A DNA stretch of 64,000 nt from Geojedonia litorea (GTDB lineage: Bacteria; Bacteroidota; Bacteroidia; Flavobacteriales; Flavobacteriaceae). The stretch spans positions 186,001 through 250,000 of the forward strand of contig NZ_JBHSGP010000012.1 of assembly GCF_042654525.1 (NCBI RefSeq), written 5' to 3'. This document shows, in pieces, positions 6,658-16,050 of this stretch. The notes under the pieces were generated by a model. That model had not been told where the DNA came from, did no database searches, and saw only the letters and a program-made list of their open reading frames with translations. How positions within the stretch are numbered: the first letter of the stretch is position 1; each line of letters opens with the position of its first letter. The position numbers and the translations under genes were made by a program.

Positions 6658-8949
6658 TTATGTTTCAATAGTGATTTTCACACTTTTGGATGCCGGAGTT
6701 TTTGCTGTATGTGCAAAACTATCTAAAGGGACTAGAACATTGGTTTCAGGGAAATAGGTTGCACAACAGTTTTTCGGGATTTCGTAACCTACAACTTTAA
6801 AGTTTTTTGCTTCTCGAGTGACACCTTTATAATTAGATTTTAAATGAACAACCTGCTTTTCTCTCAAACCACGTTGTTTCATGTCGTCACGATTCATAAA
6901 AATAATGCGCCGTTCATTATAGATACCGCGATACCTATCGTTTAAACCGTAAATAGTCGTGTTAAATTGGTCGTGACTCCTGATGGTCATCATCATCAAT
7001 TCATCATCCTTTAACTCCCAACCAGGCAATTTATTAATGCTGAAATGTGCCTTTCCTGTATTTGTTTTAAATTCCCGGGTTCTAGCACCATTTGGTAAAT
7101 AAAATCCCGAGGGTTGCATTAATTTGGAATTGTAATCTTGAAACCCTTCAACTACTTCCTGAATATCATCACGCACCATGTTATAATCATCTACGTAAGC
7201 CAACCAATTGATTTTTGTCCGGCCTTTTAATGTTGCATAAGCCAAATTACAAACTACAGCAACTTCACTCATCAATAAATCCGAACACGGCTCTAAAACG
7301 CCTTTGGTTGAAGATACAATGCCCATAGAATTCTCAACACTTTGTATCTGCACTCCTGTTTTTTGATAATCCTTTTCAGTACGGCCTAAACATGGTAAAA
7401 TTAGTGCTTCCTTACCTGTAACCAAATGCGATCGGTTGAGTTTGGTACTAACATGGACCGTTAAGTTACAGTTGGATAACGCTTCAGCCGAATAGCTCGT
7501 GTCCGGGACAGCTGAAATAAAATTTCCGCCTAAACCAAAAAACACTTTTGCCTTTTTCTCGTGCATCGCTTTTATGGCGTCAATGACGGAGTACCCGTGT
7601 TTTGACGTTGGCTTAAATCCGTATTTATTTTCAATTCTATCCAAAAAGGCTTGTGGAGCAGATTCCCAAATACCTACGGTTCTATCGCCTTGAACGTTTG
7701 AATGTCCGCGAACAGGACATGTACCAGCACCTTCTTTTCCTATACTTCCTTTCAGCAGTAATAAATTGACAAGTTCTCGAATATTGTCAACGGCATTTAC
7801 GTGCTGCGTTAAGCCCATGGCCCAACAAATAATAATTTTATTATGATTTAATATGAGTTCAAAAGCTTCATTAAAAACATTTTCTGAAATACCTGACAGC
7901 TTTAAGCAATCTTCAAAATTATAGCGCTTTAAATCTGAAATAAACTCATCATATCCATCAGTATAGCCTTCAATAAATTCTTTATCAAAAACTGCTGCAC
8001 TTTCTTCTTCCTTTTCTAATAATTTCAACAATATGGCCTTTAAAAAGGCAACATCGCCATTGATGCTTATTGGCACATGAACATCGGCAATAGTTGTTCC
8101 TCCAGAAATTAATTTCAATGGATTTTGCGGATTTGTGAACTTAATTAGGCCAACTTCAGGCAAAGGATTAACCGCAATTATTTTTCCTCCATTGGTTTTA
8201 CACTTTTCTAAAGCCGTTAGCATTCTGGGATGGTTAGTCCCAGGATTTTGACCTATAACTATTACAAGTTCGGCCTTATATAAATCATCAAGCGTGACTG
8301 AACCCTTACCAATTCCCAAAGTTTGTGATAAAGCGCTGCCACTGGCTTCATGGCACATATTTGAGCAATCGGGCAGATTGGATGTCCCAAACTCCCTAAC
8401 GAACAATTGATATAAAAAAGCAGCTTCATTGGTTGTTCTACCAGAAGTATAGAAAATTGCTTCATCAGGATGATCCAGCGCATTTAAATGTTTGCCCACT
8501 TTCTCAAATGCCTCTCCCCAAGTTATAGGCTGGTAATGTGTAGCCCCAGCGGGTAAATACATGGGACGCGAAAGTCGACCCGATTTACCAATTTCGAAAT
8601 CAGTCCAACTAGATAATTGGCTTACACTATGTTTTTTAAAGAAATCACTATCAATTAAGTTTTTTTGGGCTTCTTCGGCAATAGCTTTAATGCCATTTTC
8701 ACAATACTCACCCAATGAAGAACGCTCATCGTCTGGATCTGGCCATGCACAACCTGGACAATCAAAACCACCTTTTTGATTAATTTTGAAAGCCAGTTTT
8801 ACAGCATCCAATGGTTTCATGTATTTAGAAACCTGATGAACTGATGATTTGATGGCGTCAAGACCAGCACTTGTTTTAGGTGGTGTTGAAACCTTTAAAC
8901 TGGTAAAGGTTTCGGGAGTTTTGGCGTTATCTTTTGAAGGCACACTCAT
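6658..8949 (-). CDS. FdhF/YdeP-type molybdopterin oxidoreductase
   Basis: This 763-residue protein belongs to the DMSO-reductase superfamily, in the YdeP branch annotated as FdhF/YdeP oxidoreductases. Its marks are the N-terminal CPGCAWPDP segment, a downstream CENGIKA segment, PDCSNMCHEASGSAL near residue 195, then VIGQNPGTNHPRM, and a C-terminal molydopterin-binding domain with RSHDQFNTTIYGLNDRYRG. No Tat signal is visible, so it should be cytoplasmic. Enzymes of this superfamily use bis-MGD, so it would depend on MobA. Formate is often assumed as substrate, but YdeP enzymes have not been shown to be formate dehydrogenases and no fdhD-like gene is seen here. The gene lies one base after mocA and 6 bases before DUF4202. 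Confidence 0.9.
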   Translation of the reverse strand: MSVPSKDNAKTPETFTSLKVSTPPKTSAGLDAIKSSVHQVSKYMKPLDAVKLAFKINQKGGFDCPGCAWPDPDDERSSLGEYCENGIKAIAEEAQKNLIDSDFFKKHSVSQLSSWTDFEIGKSGRLSRPMYLPAGATHYQPITWGEAFEKVGKHLNALDHPDEAIFYTSGRTTNEAAFLYQLFVREFGTSNLPDCSNMCHEASGSALSQTLGIGKGSVTLDDLYKAELVIVIGQNPGTNHPRMLTALEKCKTNGGKIIAVNPLPEVGLIKFTNPQNPLKLISGGTTIADVHVPISINGDVAFLKAILLKLLEKEEESAAVFDKEFIEGYTDGYDEFISDLKRYNFEDCLKLSGISENVFNEAFELILNHNKIIICWAMGLTQHVNAVDNIRELVNLLLLKGSIGKEGAGTCPVRGHSNVQGDRTVGIWESAPQAFLDRIENKYGFKPTSKHGYSVIDAIKAMHEKKAKVFFGLGGNFISAVPDTSYSAEALSNCNLTVHVSTKLNRSHLVTGKEALILPCLGRTEKDYQKTGVQIQSVENSMGIVSSTKGVLEPCSDLLMSEVAVVCNLAYATLKGRTKINWLAYVDDYNMVRDDIQEVVEGFQDYNSKLMQPSGFYLPNGARTREFKTNTGKAHFSINKLPGWELKDDELMMMTIRSHDQFNTTIYGLNDRYRGIYNERRIIFMNRDDMKQRGLREKQVVHLKSNYKGVTREAKNFKVVGYEIPKNCCATYFPETNVLVPLDSFAHTAKTPASKSVKITIET

Positions 8950-8950
8950 T

Positions 8951-9556
8951 TTAAGTTTTGAATTTTAAACGATATTCCTTTTCATAGTCTTCTAAAGTAT
9001 CTAAATCTACGTTTTTTACTGGAGGAACTAAAGTTTTTACCAAGGATTGATGCTTTTTTATAAACTGTTTTGCACCAATATCACCTTTTAATTTTGAAAG
9101 TTCCTCAAAATAAAGGGCATCAAATAAAACAGGAACGCCTTGTATGAATTCGTCATAAGCAGTTGCTAAAATTTGCTTTTGGTCAGGGTTAAAACCATGT
9201 ATCATCTTCTTTAAATAGTCACTGTCAATAAAAGGTTGGTCTGCCAAAACAATAAGTACGCCATCAAATTGGGTAGAAGATTCTAGAAGAAGTCGCACTC
9301 CTGAAGCAATTGAGGTTCCCAAACCTTGCGCCCAATCCAAATTGTTTAAAATTGTAACCGGATAACTTTTAATCTCATTTTGTAAAGAACTAAAGTTAGC
9401 TCCTAAAACCACGACGATTTCATCCGCATTAAGCTTAAGCGCGGTTTCAATTGTGTGTCCCAACAAGGTGCTCTTTCCCCAATTAAGAAGTTGCTTTGGC
9501 TGCCCCATTCTAGTGGAGCTTCCAGCTGCTAAAACGAGTATGGCAATTTTGGACAC
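8951..9556 (-). CDS. mocA: MocA-type molybdenum cofactor cytidylyltransferase (NTP transferase)
   Basis: This 201-residue nucleotidyltransferase has the signature LAAGSSTRMGQPKQLL at about residues 8-23 and a second LADQPFI site near residue 98. MocA proteins transfer CMP to the molybdenum cofactor to make MCD, the form used by hydroxylases of the xanthine dehydrogenase family. It lies between xdhC and the YdeP-type enzyme, downstream of the IorAB-type hydroxylase genes, which fits that role. The closely related CTP/GTP specificity cannot be read with certainty from sequence; the context argues for CTP. Confidence 0.85.
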   Translation of the reverse strand: MSKIAILVLAAGSSTRMGQPKQLLNWGKSTLLGHTIETALKLNADEIVVVLGANFSSLQNEIKSYPVTILNNLDWAQGLGTSIASGVRLLLESSTQFDGVLIVLADQPFIDSDYLKKMIHGFNPDQKQILATAYDEFIQGVPVLFDALYFEELSKLKGDIGAKQFIKKHQSLVKTLVPPVKNVDLDTLEDYEKEYRLKFKT

Positions 9557-9574
9557 GACGTGTATTTTAAAAGC

Positions 9575-10585
9575 TTAAGTATGAATACGTCCCAATTTTT
9601 CTTTGAGTGGCATGGGCGTTTGCGCTCTAATCACCGATAAAATTTCTGAAATTATTGAAATTGCAATTTCTTGAGGCGTTTCGGCTCCAATATTTAATCC
9701 CGCTGGTCCATAAAGACGATCTAAAAACGATTCTTCAACATCTGGACAATATTCTATGAATTGAGACAATAATTTTTCACGGCGTTTACTAGGCCCTAAA
9801 AGTCCGATGTATGCTGGCTTTGTATCCTTTATTTCTAACAAATATTTTAAATCATTTGCAAAATTATGAGACATTACTACAATCGCCGTTTCATTATCAA
9901 TAGAATTTAGCTCCAAGGTATCTGGTGAGACCGAAAAAAATGCGGTCGCTCCAGGAAAATCCTGAATACTTTTGGACTCTAAAGGTCCTGAAACCACGGT
10001 TACTTCCCATCCGTTAAAATGTGCCAATTTACACAGTTGAACAGCATCGTGTTCAGCTCCAAAAATGATGAGTTTAAAACACGGCTGAAGTGATTCCGTA
10101 AACACTGAAAGTGATCCTCTAGCTTTGGTGTGGGTTGAAAGATTATAAACTTCATTATTGATTTGAATATCAGAACCCAAACCTTCATGCTCTCCAACAG
10201 CTTTGGAATAAAAGCAATTGATGTTAAACGGATTACGGTTTAACAAAGCATTTTCAAAAGCTTTAAAGAACCTTTTTTCAGGAGAAAACTCTTCTATCAA
10301 AATATATAAAATCCCTTCACAACCCAATCGATATCGTCCATCATAGGTCATCATTTTTGGTTTTCCGGTTTTAAAAACGGATTCCGACTGTCGCAGCACG
10401 TCTTTTTCAACACAACCACCACTCACTGCACCAATCATGGTTCCATTCTCGAGTATCAACATGCGTACTCCAGGTTTTCGATATGAAGATCCGTCTAAAT
10501 CAACCACAGTTGCTAAAACAGATTTTAAGCCTTCGTTTTTGGCAATTAGATAATGCTCAACAATAGTCTTGAATTCGTGCGTCAT
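9575..10585 (-). CDS. xdhC: XdhC family molybdenum hydroxylase maturation factor
   Basis: XdhC/CoxI proteins bind molybdenum cofactor and help sulfurate and deliver it to hydroxylases. This 336-residue protein has the N-terminal XdhC/CoxI domain (GSSYRKPGVRMLI and AVSGGCVEKDVLRQ) and a C-terminal Rossmann-like XdhC domain (VVMSHNFANDLKYL, YIGLLGPSKRRE, then GLNIGAETPQEIA). It sits directly between the IorAB-type enzyme genes and mocA, the usual maturation arrangement. It is cytoplasmic with no signal peptide. Confidence 0.92.
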   Translation of the reverse strand: MTHEFKTIVEHYLIAKNEGLKSVLATVVDLDGSSYRKPGVRMLILENGTMIGAVSGGCVEKDVLRQSESVFKTGKPKMMTYDGRYRLGCEGILYILIEEFSPEKRFFKAFENALLNRNPFNINCFYSKAVGEHEGLGSDIQINNEVYNLSTHTKARGSLSVFTESLQPCFKLIIFGAEHDAVQLCKLAHFNGWEVTVVSGPLESKSIQDFPGATAFFSVSPDTLELNSIDNETAIVVMSHNFANDLKYLLEIKDTKPAYIGLLGPSKRREKLLSQFIEYCPDVEESFLDRLYGPAGLNIGAETPQEIAISIISEILSVIRAQTPMPLKEKLGRIHT

Positions 10586-10600
10586 AAATGGTATATCAGA

Positions 10601-12808
10601 TTAGCCTATAATTTTTTCTGGCTTCAAATATTTTGCAAAAGGCTGCTGCGTTAAACGCTGACCAGTTGCCGCATAAATGGCATTGGCTAAAGCACCAACC
10701 GCGGGCGGTAAACCAGGCTCTCCTAATCCAGTTGGGTCAATTTCGTTTTCAACAAAAAACACTTCTATCTCTTCAGGAGCTTGCGAATGACGAATTAATT
10801 GATATTTATCAAAGTTCGATTCATTAGCAGCACCATTGCTAAATGTTAGTTCACTATACATGGCGTGGCCAATACCATCAATAACCCCACCTTGAATCAT
10901 ATTTACAGCGCCATCAGGATTGACGACAATTCCACAATCCACAGCACACCATACCTTTTTGACTTTAGGATGCCCATTTTCCAGAACCAAATCAACGACT
11001 TCGGCAACATAAGTAGAATGGCAAAAGTATGCCGCCACACCACGATAAACGCCTGGTAGTTTTTCACCCCAGTTGGATTTTTCCTTGACTAGCTTTAGAA
11101 CACCTGCGTAACGCTCTGCATCATATTCGTTCTTTTCTCCAACAGGATTATTTATGGCACGATCAAATAATTCTAATCGAAAATCTATAGGATCCTTTCC
11201 TGCCAATTCAGCCACCTCATCTAAAAATGATTGTTCTGCACCAGCCGTAAAATGCGATCGTGGTGCTCGCCATGCTCCTGTTGTGACATTGGTTTCGGTA
11301 TTAATTTTTTCAGCTAAATAATTATCTACCGTTCCTGCAGGAAAACGATTTGGGAAAATAGGTCCTTCAGGCAATCCCACTCCTTTCACAGAGAATGCTA
11401 TAAGGTTATTATTTTCGTCCAGACCAGCCTTATAAGTAGAACGATATGCAGGACGATAGGTCCCTTGTGTCATATCATCTTCTCTTGAATAAATAAGTTT
11501 AACGGGCTTACCTATTTTTTTAGATATAACAGCTGCTTCTAAACCATAATGTACATAAAGTCGTCTTCCAAAACCACCTCCCATACGCGTCATGTTAACC
11601 GTAATGTTTTCAAGAGGCATATTTAATAATTTTGAAACCGATTTCTCTAAAGGTTCGGGCATTTGTGTTGGGCCAATGAGCTCTGCCGAATTTTCGGTAA
11701 CATTAGCAAAGAAATTCATGGGCTCCATAGTATTGTGCGCCATAAATGGGGAGGTATACGTACGCTCTATAACTTTAGCGGCCTTTTTAAAAGCGGCATC
11801 AGGGTTGCCATCTTTTCGAGCTTGATCAACATTGCCTGATCCAGAGGCGAGTGCTTGCTCTAGCTTTTTTGAATGCATCTCGGAGTTTTCCAATTCACTA
11901 ACGGTTTCCCAATTGGCTTTTATAGCTTTTTTAGCTTTCATTAACTGCCATGTAGAATCTCCTACAATAGCTATAAGTTGAAGAAAACCCTTTTCATCAT
12001 TCCAATCTGGTTCATCGATGGATATGTCTACTATAAATGCATCAGAAACACCTGACATAGCTTTGATTTCATCTTCATTGAAATCTATAAGCTTCATTCC
12101 AAAAGCGGGAGGATGTTGAATCATTGCTAACTTCATCCCTTCCCTCGTAAAATCTAAACCAAATAAAGGTTCACCTGTGACAATTTTTGATCCGTCAACA
12201 TTCTTCTTACTGGTACCTATTAATTCAAAATTTTTAATTTCTTTTAGTTCAACCTCTTCCGGAATTTCAATCCCTACCGCTTTTGAAGCAATTTCTCCAT
12301 AACCAATGGTGCGTTCGCCATTCTTCTCTTTAATAACACCTTTGTCAACGGTTAAATCTCCTACAGGAACACTCCATTCCTTTGCAGCAGCTTCTAACAA
12401 CATGCGTCTCGCAGTAGCACCTGCCAATCGCAAAGCGTTCCAACTTAATCTAATGGACAAACTACCTCCAGCAAACTGATTTTGATAGAAACCTGTATTT
12501 AAAGGTGCTTGTTCAACAACAACATTATTCCAATCGACATCTAATTCTTCTGCCACAATCATTGGCATTGAGGTCCTAACGTTTTGTCCAATTTCAGGAT
12601 TTGGTGAATATATGGTGACTAAACCTGTATCACCTATTTTTATATAACCATTGATTTCAAACCATTCATTTGGAATGGCAATTTTTTCTATTTTTTTCTC
12701 CGAAGTACAACCTGTTAACCAGCTAAACCCGATAAGCATTCCTCCGCCTGCGGCTACTGATACTTTCAAAAATGAACGACGATTATATTGTGTTTTTACG
12801 AGTGTCAT
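10601..12808 (-). CDS. IorB-type molybdopterin-binding hydroxylase subunit, Tat-exported lipoprotein
   Basis: This 735-residue protein is the large subunit of a xanthine dehydrogenase-family enzyme of the isoquinoline 1-oxidoreductase beta type. The N-terminus has a Tat motif (NRRSFLKVS) and then a lipobox ending SWLTGC, so it is probably folded in the cytoplasm, exported by Tat and anchored as a lipoprotein. Catalytic-domain marks are GGGFGRRLYVHYGLEAA, GAWRAPRSHFTAGAEQ and the GEPGLPP loop with the catalytic Glu at about residue 697. The 2Fe-2S subunit is encoded 12 bases upstream. No FAD subunit is present, so electrons probably pass to a cytochrome. The substrate is not evident; an aldehyde or N-heterocycle is the family norm. 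Confidence 0.9.
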   Translation of the reverse strand: MTLVKTQYNRRSFLKVSVAAGGGMLIGFSWLTGCTSEKKIEKIAIPNEWFEINGYIKIGDTGLVTIYSPNPEIGQNVRTSMPMIVAEELDVDWNNVVVEQAPLNTGFYQNQFAGGSLSIRLSWNALRLAGATARRMLLEAAAKEWSVPVGDLTVDKGVIKEKNGERTIGYGEIASKAVGIEIPEEVELKEIKNFELIGTSKKNVDGSKIVTGEPLFGLDFTREGMKLAMIQHPPAFGMKLIDFNEDEIKAMSGVSDAFIVDISIDEPDWNDEKGFLQLIAIVGDSTWQLMKAKKAIKANWETVSELENSEMHSKKLEQALASGSGNVDQARKDGNPDAAFKKAAKVIERTYTSPFMAHNTMEPMNFFANVTENSAELIGPTQMPEPLEKSVSKLLNMPLENITVNMTRMGGGFGRRLYVHYGLEAAVISKKIGKPVKLIYSREDDMTQGTYRPAYRSTYKAGLDENNNLIAFSVKGVGLPEGPIFPNRFPAGTVDNYLAEKINTETNVTTGAWRAPRSHFTAGAEQSFLDEVAELAGKDPIDFRLELFDRAINNPVGEKNEYDAERYAGVLKLVKEKSNWGEKLPGVYRGVAAYFCHSTYVAEVVDLVLENGHPKVKKVWCAVDCGIVVNPDGAVNMIQGGVIDGIGHAMYSELTFSNGAANESNFDKYQLIRHSQAPEEIEVFFVENEIDPTGLGEPGLPPAVGALANAIYAATGQRLTQQPFAKYLKPEKIIG

Positions 12809-12820
12809 GACTTTTTCTTT

Positions 12821-13276
12821 TTAGAGTTTTGATGCCGTTTTGACAGCTTGCTTTATTCTTAAATATGTCCCACATCTACAAATATTTCCACTCATAGTTG
12901 TTTCAATTTCCTTATCAGAAGGGTTTGGATTGCTCTCCAATAATGCGGCTGCGGTCATAATTTGCCCAGCTTGGCAATAACCACATTGTGGAACATCATG
13001 TTCTAACCACGCTTTTTGAACAGGGTGATCACCCTCTTTAGAAAGTCCTTCAATGGTGGTGATTTTCATGCCTTCAGCTTGAGATACTTGTAATAAACAA
13101 CTACGTGTTGCACTACCATCTACATGAACTGTGCACGCACCGCATTGACCAACACCACAACCATACTTGGTACCTACCAAGCCTATTTCATCCCTCAATA
13201 CCCATAATAAAGGCGTATCGGAATCTACTTCAACAGATCGTTTTTCCCCATTGATTTTTAAACTGTACTTTGGCAT
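12821..13276 (-). CDS. IorA-type 2Fe-2S subunit of the molybdenum hydroxylase
   Basis: This 151-residue protein binds the two 2Fe-2S clusters that pass electrons from the molybdenum site. The plant-ferredoxin-like cluster uses Cys40, Cys45, Cys48 and Cys60 (in CGVGQCGAC), and the second cluster uses Cys98, Cys101, Cys133 and Cys135 (QCGYCQAGQ and ICRCG). It has no signal peptide of its own, so it is likely carried across the membrane with the Tat-tagged large subunit. It is the first gene of the minus-strand molybdoenzyme operon; the 173-base gap upstream must hold its promoter, but no clean TAnnTTTG box was found there. Confidence 0.92.
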   Translation of the reverse strand: MPKYSLKINGEKRSVEVDSDTPLLWVLRDEIGLVGTKYGCGVGQCGACTVHVDGSATRSCLLQVSQAEGMKITTIEGLSKEGDHPVQKAWLEHDVPQCGYCQAGQIMTAAALLESNPNPSDKEIETTMSGNICRCGTYLRIKQAVKTASKL

Positions 13277-13449
13277 ATTTAGAAGTTTTAATTAATAATA
13301 TTATCTGAAAAAAGAAGATTTCTCAAGGTGTTCCATAAAAATACTAAAAAAAACAGAGTTTAGTTTAGTTTAACAAAGAATTAAGTACCAAGCACTCAAA
13401 TTAATTTTGGTGTCAGTTGAGATATCGAAAATATTAAGTTAAAACAAGG

Positions 13450-14409
13450 TTAAAGCGACTCTACAAATTCTAAAGCTCGTTTTTCATTGTAGTAACAACC
13501 ATTATAGGTAACAAATCCAACATGACCACCATGTTGCGGCATTTCTAAAAATACATTCGAGTTATTTTTAGCGGCTTTCACAGGATAACACTCTGGCGAT
13601 AAAAATGAATCGTTTATGGCATTGATGATTAGTGTGGGCGTTTTTATACTATGGATAAATTGTAAACTACTAGATTTGGTATAATAGTCTAATGCATTTT
13701 TAAATCCATGGGCTTTGGAGGTGTAAATTTCGTCAAAATCATTAAGGGTTTTGATTGAATTAAGGGTTTCAACACTTAAATTATTGGGATGTTGTATCTG
13801 CTTTTGCTTTAATCTGCGAACTAGGTAGCGCCTGAAGTTTTCGTGAAAAAGTATATTTTTTAATTTATGCAATTCCTTGGCAGATCCATTTAAATCACAG
13901 GGTACAGACACAGCGACGATAGCTTTGATTTGTTCTGGAATTTCATTACGTTCACCTGCATATTTTAATGCCAAATTAGCTCCAAGACTAATACCTTTTA
14001 TGTAGATATCGGTATATTGTTTTGATTGTGAAATGTGATTTACAACTTCATCTAAATCTTCGGTAGCTCCCGAATGATAAGAGCGGTATTTTAAGTTTAA
14101 TTCACCACTACATCCTCTAAAATTAACAGCGACAGCATCAATACCATTGTCATTAAACAACCTTGCTGTTCCGGTAATATATGGGCGCTGGCCATTTCCT
14201 TCTAATCCATGTAGTAAAATAATAAGCTTATTACTTTTCTCTTTACCATAACTCCAATCGAGATCCATAAAATCGCCATCTGATAGAGTTATACGTTCAC
14301 GTTGCTGCTTAACCCCTTTGACTTTCCTAATTAATCCTGAATAGACTGTAGAAACAAATCCGTTTCTAAAAAAATAAGGTGCTTTGTAGGAAGCTTGAAG
14401 TATTGGCAT
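13450..14409 (-). CDS. YheT-type alpha/beta hydrolase
   Basis: This 319-residue protein matches the YheT/ABHD1-3 branch of alpha/beta hydrolases. The oxyanion region HGLEGNGQRPYI and the nucleophile elbow KGISLGANLAL (Ser in G-x-S-L-G) are visible, with NDSFLSPECYP and a late HGGHVGF supplying the Asp and His of the triad. Family members are esterases with poorly defined substrates. It has no clear signal peptide. It is the last gene of the minus-strand run beginning at pabB, 21 bases after adenine deaminase. Confidence 0.88.
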   Translation of the reverse strand: MPILQASYKAPYFFRNGFVSTVYSGLIRKVKGVKQQRERITLSDGDFMDLDWSYGKEKSNKLIILLHGLEGNGQRPYITGTARLFNDNGIDAVAVNFRGCSGELNLKYRSYHSGATEDLDEVVNHISQSKQYTDIYIKGISLGANLALKYAGERNEIPEQIKAIVAVSVPCDLNGSAKELHKLKNILFHENFRRYLVRRLKQKQIQHPNNLSVETLNSIKTLNDFDEIYTSKAHGFKNALDYYTKSSSLQFIHSIKTPTLIINAINDSFLSPECYPVKAAKNNSNVFLEMPQHGGHVGFVTYNGCYYNEKRALEFVESL

Positions 14410-14430
14410 GTTTTGTAGTTGGTTTAGAGC

Positions 14431-16050
14431 TTATAGTTCTAGGTTTACAAATTTAAAATTATCGGCGTTAAAAAGACCTTTGTCACTTAATTTTAAACTA
14501 GGAATGACTAATAATGCCATAAACGACAAGGTCATAAATGGCGCATTCAAATTTGATCCCAATTGTTTGGCCATGGCATCTAATTTACTATAGTCTTTGC
14601 TCACACGTTCACCACTCTTATCGCTCATAATTCCTGCCACAGGAAGTGGTAGTATATACGATTGTGATTCCGAAACGGCGCTTACGCCTCCCTTATGTTC
14701 TATAATTAAATTCACTGCTTTACAAATGGCTTCGTCAGATACTCCAATTGCTATGATGTTATGGGAGTCATGACCTACAGATGAGGCTATAGCACCTTCC
14801 TTAAGTCCAAAATTTTTGATAAAAGCAATTGATGGTTTTTGATCAGAATAACGATTAACAACCGTCATTTTTAAAATATCCATGTCAATATTCGAAACTA
14901 AATATCCATCTTTAATCAAAGAATCGGCAATTATTTCATTGGTAACCAATTGACCTTCTAAAGCTTCAATTACTCTAATCTGTTTGGCTTTTGATTTAAA
15001 ACTAAAATCAGATTCATTCTTTTTTGAGGTGTTGAAATTGTTTAAAACATCTAAAGGAACAGAATTTATTTTAGAAGTTTTCCCATCATACACTAAATGG
15101 CCTTCAATATAAGTTTGGAGTGTTTTAAAATTAATTAAATCTTCAACTACTATGAAATCGGCTGGATCACCTATATTCAGAGTACCTACGTCTAATTTGT
15201 AATTCTTTACAGGATTTAAACATGCCGCCTGAAGTACTTTAAACACATTGACTCCCTTTGCTACCGCTCTAGCACAAAGCTTATTAATATGATGTAAAAT
15301 CAAATCGTCTGGATGCTTATCGTCACTACAAAACATCATGTTTTCAAAATGCTCGGGCAGTAAATCGATTAGCGCTTCGAAGTTTTTAGCTGCACTACCT
15401 TCACGTATAATGACCTTCATCCCTTTTTGTAATTTCTCCAATCCTTCTTCATAGCTAAAACATTCATGATCGGTCGAAATCCCAGCATTTATGTACTTGG
15501 TTAAACTATCTCCTCTTAAACCAGGTGCATGGCCATCAATAGGTTTGTTATAGTGTTTGGCCCAGTCGATTTTTTTAAGCACCTCTTCGTCATCAAATAA
15601 AACCCCGGGATAATTCATCATTTCGGCTAAATATTTGATATCGGGATTTTCAAGAAGTGTTTTTATGCCTTGAGCATCAATAACTGCTCCAGCCGATTCA
15701 AAATTTGTAGCAGGCACACAAGAAGGTGCACCAAAATTAAATTTAAAAGGTGTTTTCTTACCATTTTCAACCATAAATTCAACGCCTTTTACACCTAAAA
15801 CATTGGCAATTTCATGGGGATCAGAAACTGTAGCAACAGTACCATGAGTTACTGCCAATCGTGCAAATTCACTTGGAACTAACATAGAACTTTCAATATG
15901 AATATGAGCATCTATAAACCCAGGAAGAATGAAATGATTTACGTTGTGGTCTTTTTCTACAATTGATACAATCTTACCTTGGTCGAGAGTGATTTCTCCT
16001 TTGTAAATGTGCTTGTTGCGTATATCTACGATTTGCCCTTGTATTCTCAT
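14431..16050 (-). CDS. ade: Adenine deaminase
   Basis: This enzyme hydrolyses adenine to hypoxanthine and ammonia in purine salvage. The 539-residue length is normal for the bacterial amidohydrolase-type enzyme. The metal motif [14 protein letters not shown] lies near residue 40, followed by the CVPATNFE segment, a HAPG region and the C-terminal domain with [13 protein letters not shown]. It is directly adjacent to tilS, with no gap. Hypoxanthine could in principle be passed to a molybdenum hydroxylase, but the IorAB-type enzyme nearby is not a typical xanthine dehydrogenase, so that link is weak. Confidence 0.93.
   Translation of the reverse strand: MRIQGQIVDIRNKHIYKGEITLDQGKIVSIVEKDHNVNHFILPGFIDAHIHIESSMLVPSEFARLAVTHGTVATVSDPHEIANVLGVKGVEFMVENGKKTPFKFNFGAPSCVPATNFESAGAVIDAQGIKTLLENPDIKYLAEMMNYPGVLFDDEEVLKKIDWAKHYNKPIDGHAPGLRGDSLTKYINAGISTDHECFSYEEGLEKLQKGMKVIIREGSAAKNFEALIDLLPEHFENMMFCSDDKHPDDLILHHINKLCARAVAKGVNVFKVLQAACLNPVKNYKLDVGTLNIGDPADFIVVEDLINFKTLQTYIEGHLVYDGKTSKINSVPLDVLNNFNTSKKNESDFSFKSKAKQIRVIEALEGQLVTNEIIADSLIKDGYLVSNIDMDILKMTVVNRYSDQKPSIAFIKNFGLKEGAIASSVGHDSHNIIAIGVSDEAICKAVNLIIEHKGGVSAVSESQSYILPLPVAGIMSDKSGERVSKDYSKLDAMAKQLGSNLNAPFMTLSFMALLVIPSLKLSDKGLFNADNFKFVNLEL

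Noticed and set aside
6658..8949. YdeP-like enzyme as a formate dehydrogenase
   Set aside because: The YdeP branch is not established as formate dehydrogenase, and no fdhD or FDH partner subunits are visible.
10601..13276. IorAB-type pair as a classical xanthine dehydrogenase working with adenine deaminase
   Set aside because: There is no FAD subunit and the large subunit is an exported lipoprotein, so a cytoplasmic purine pathway role is unlikely.
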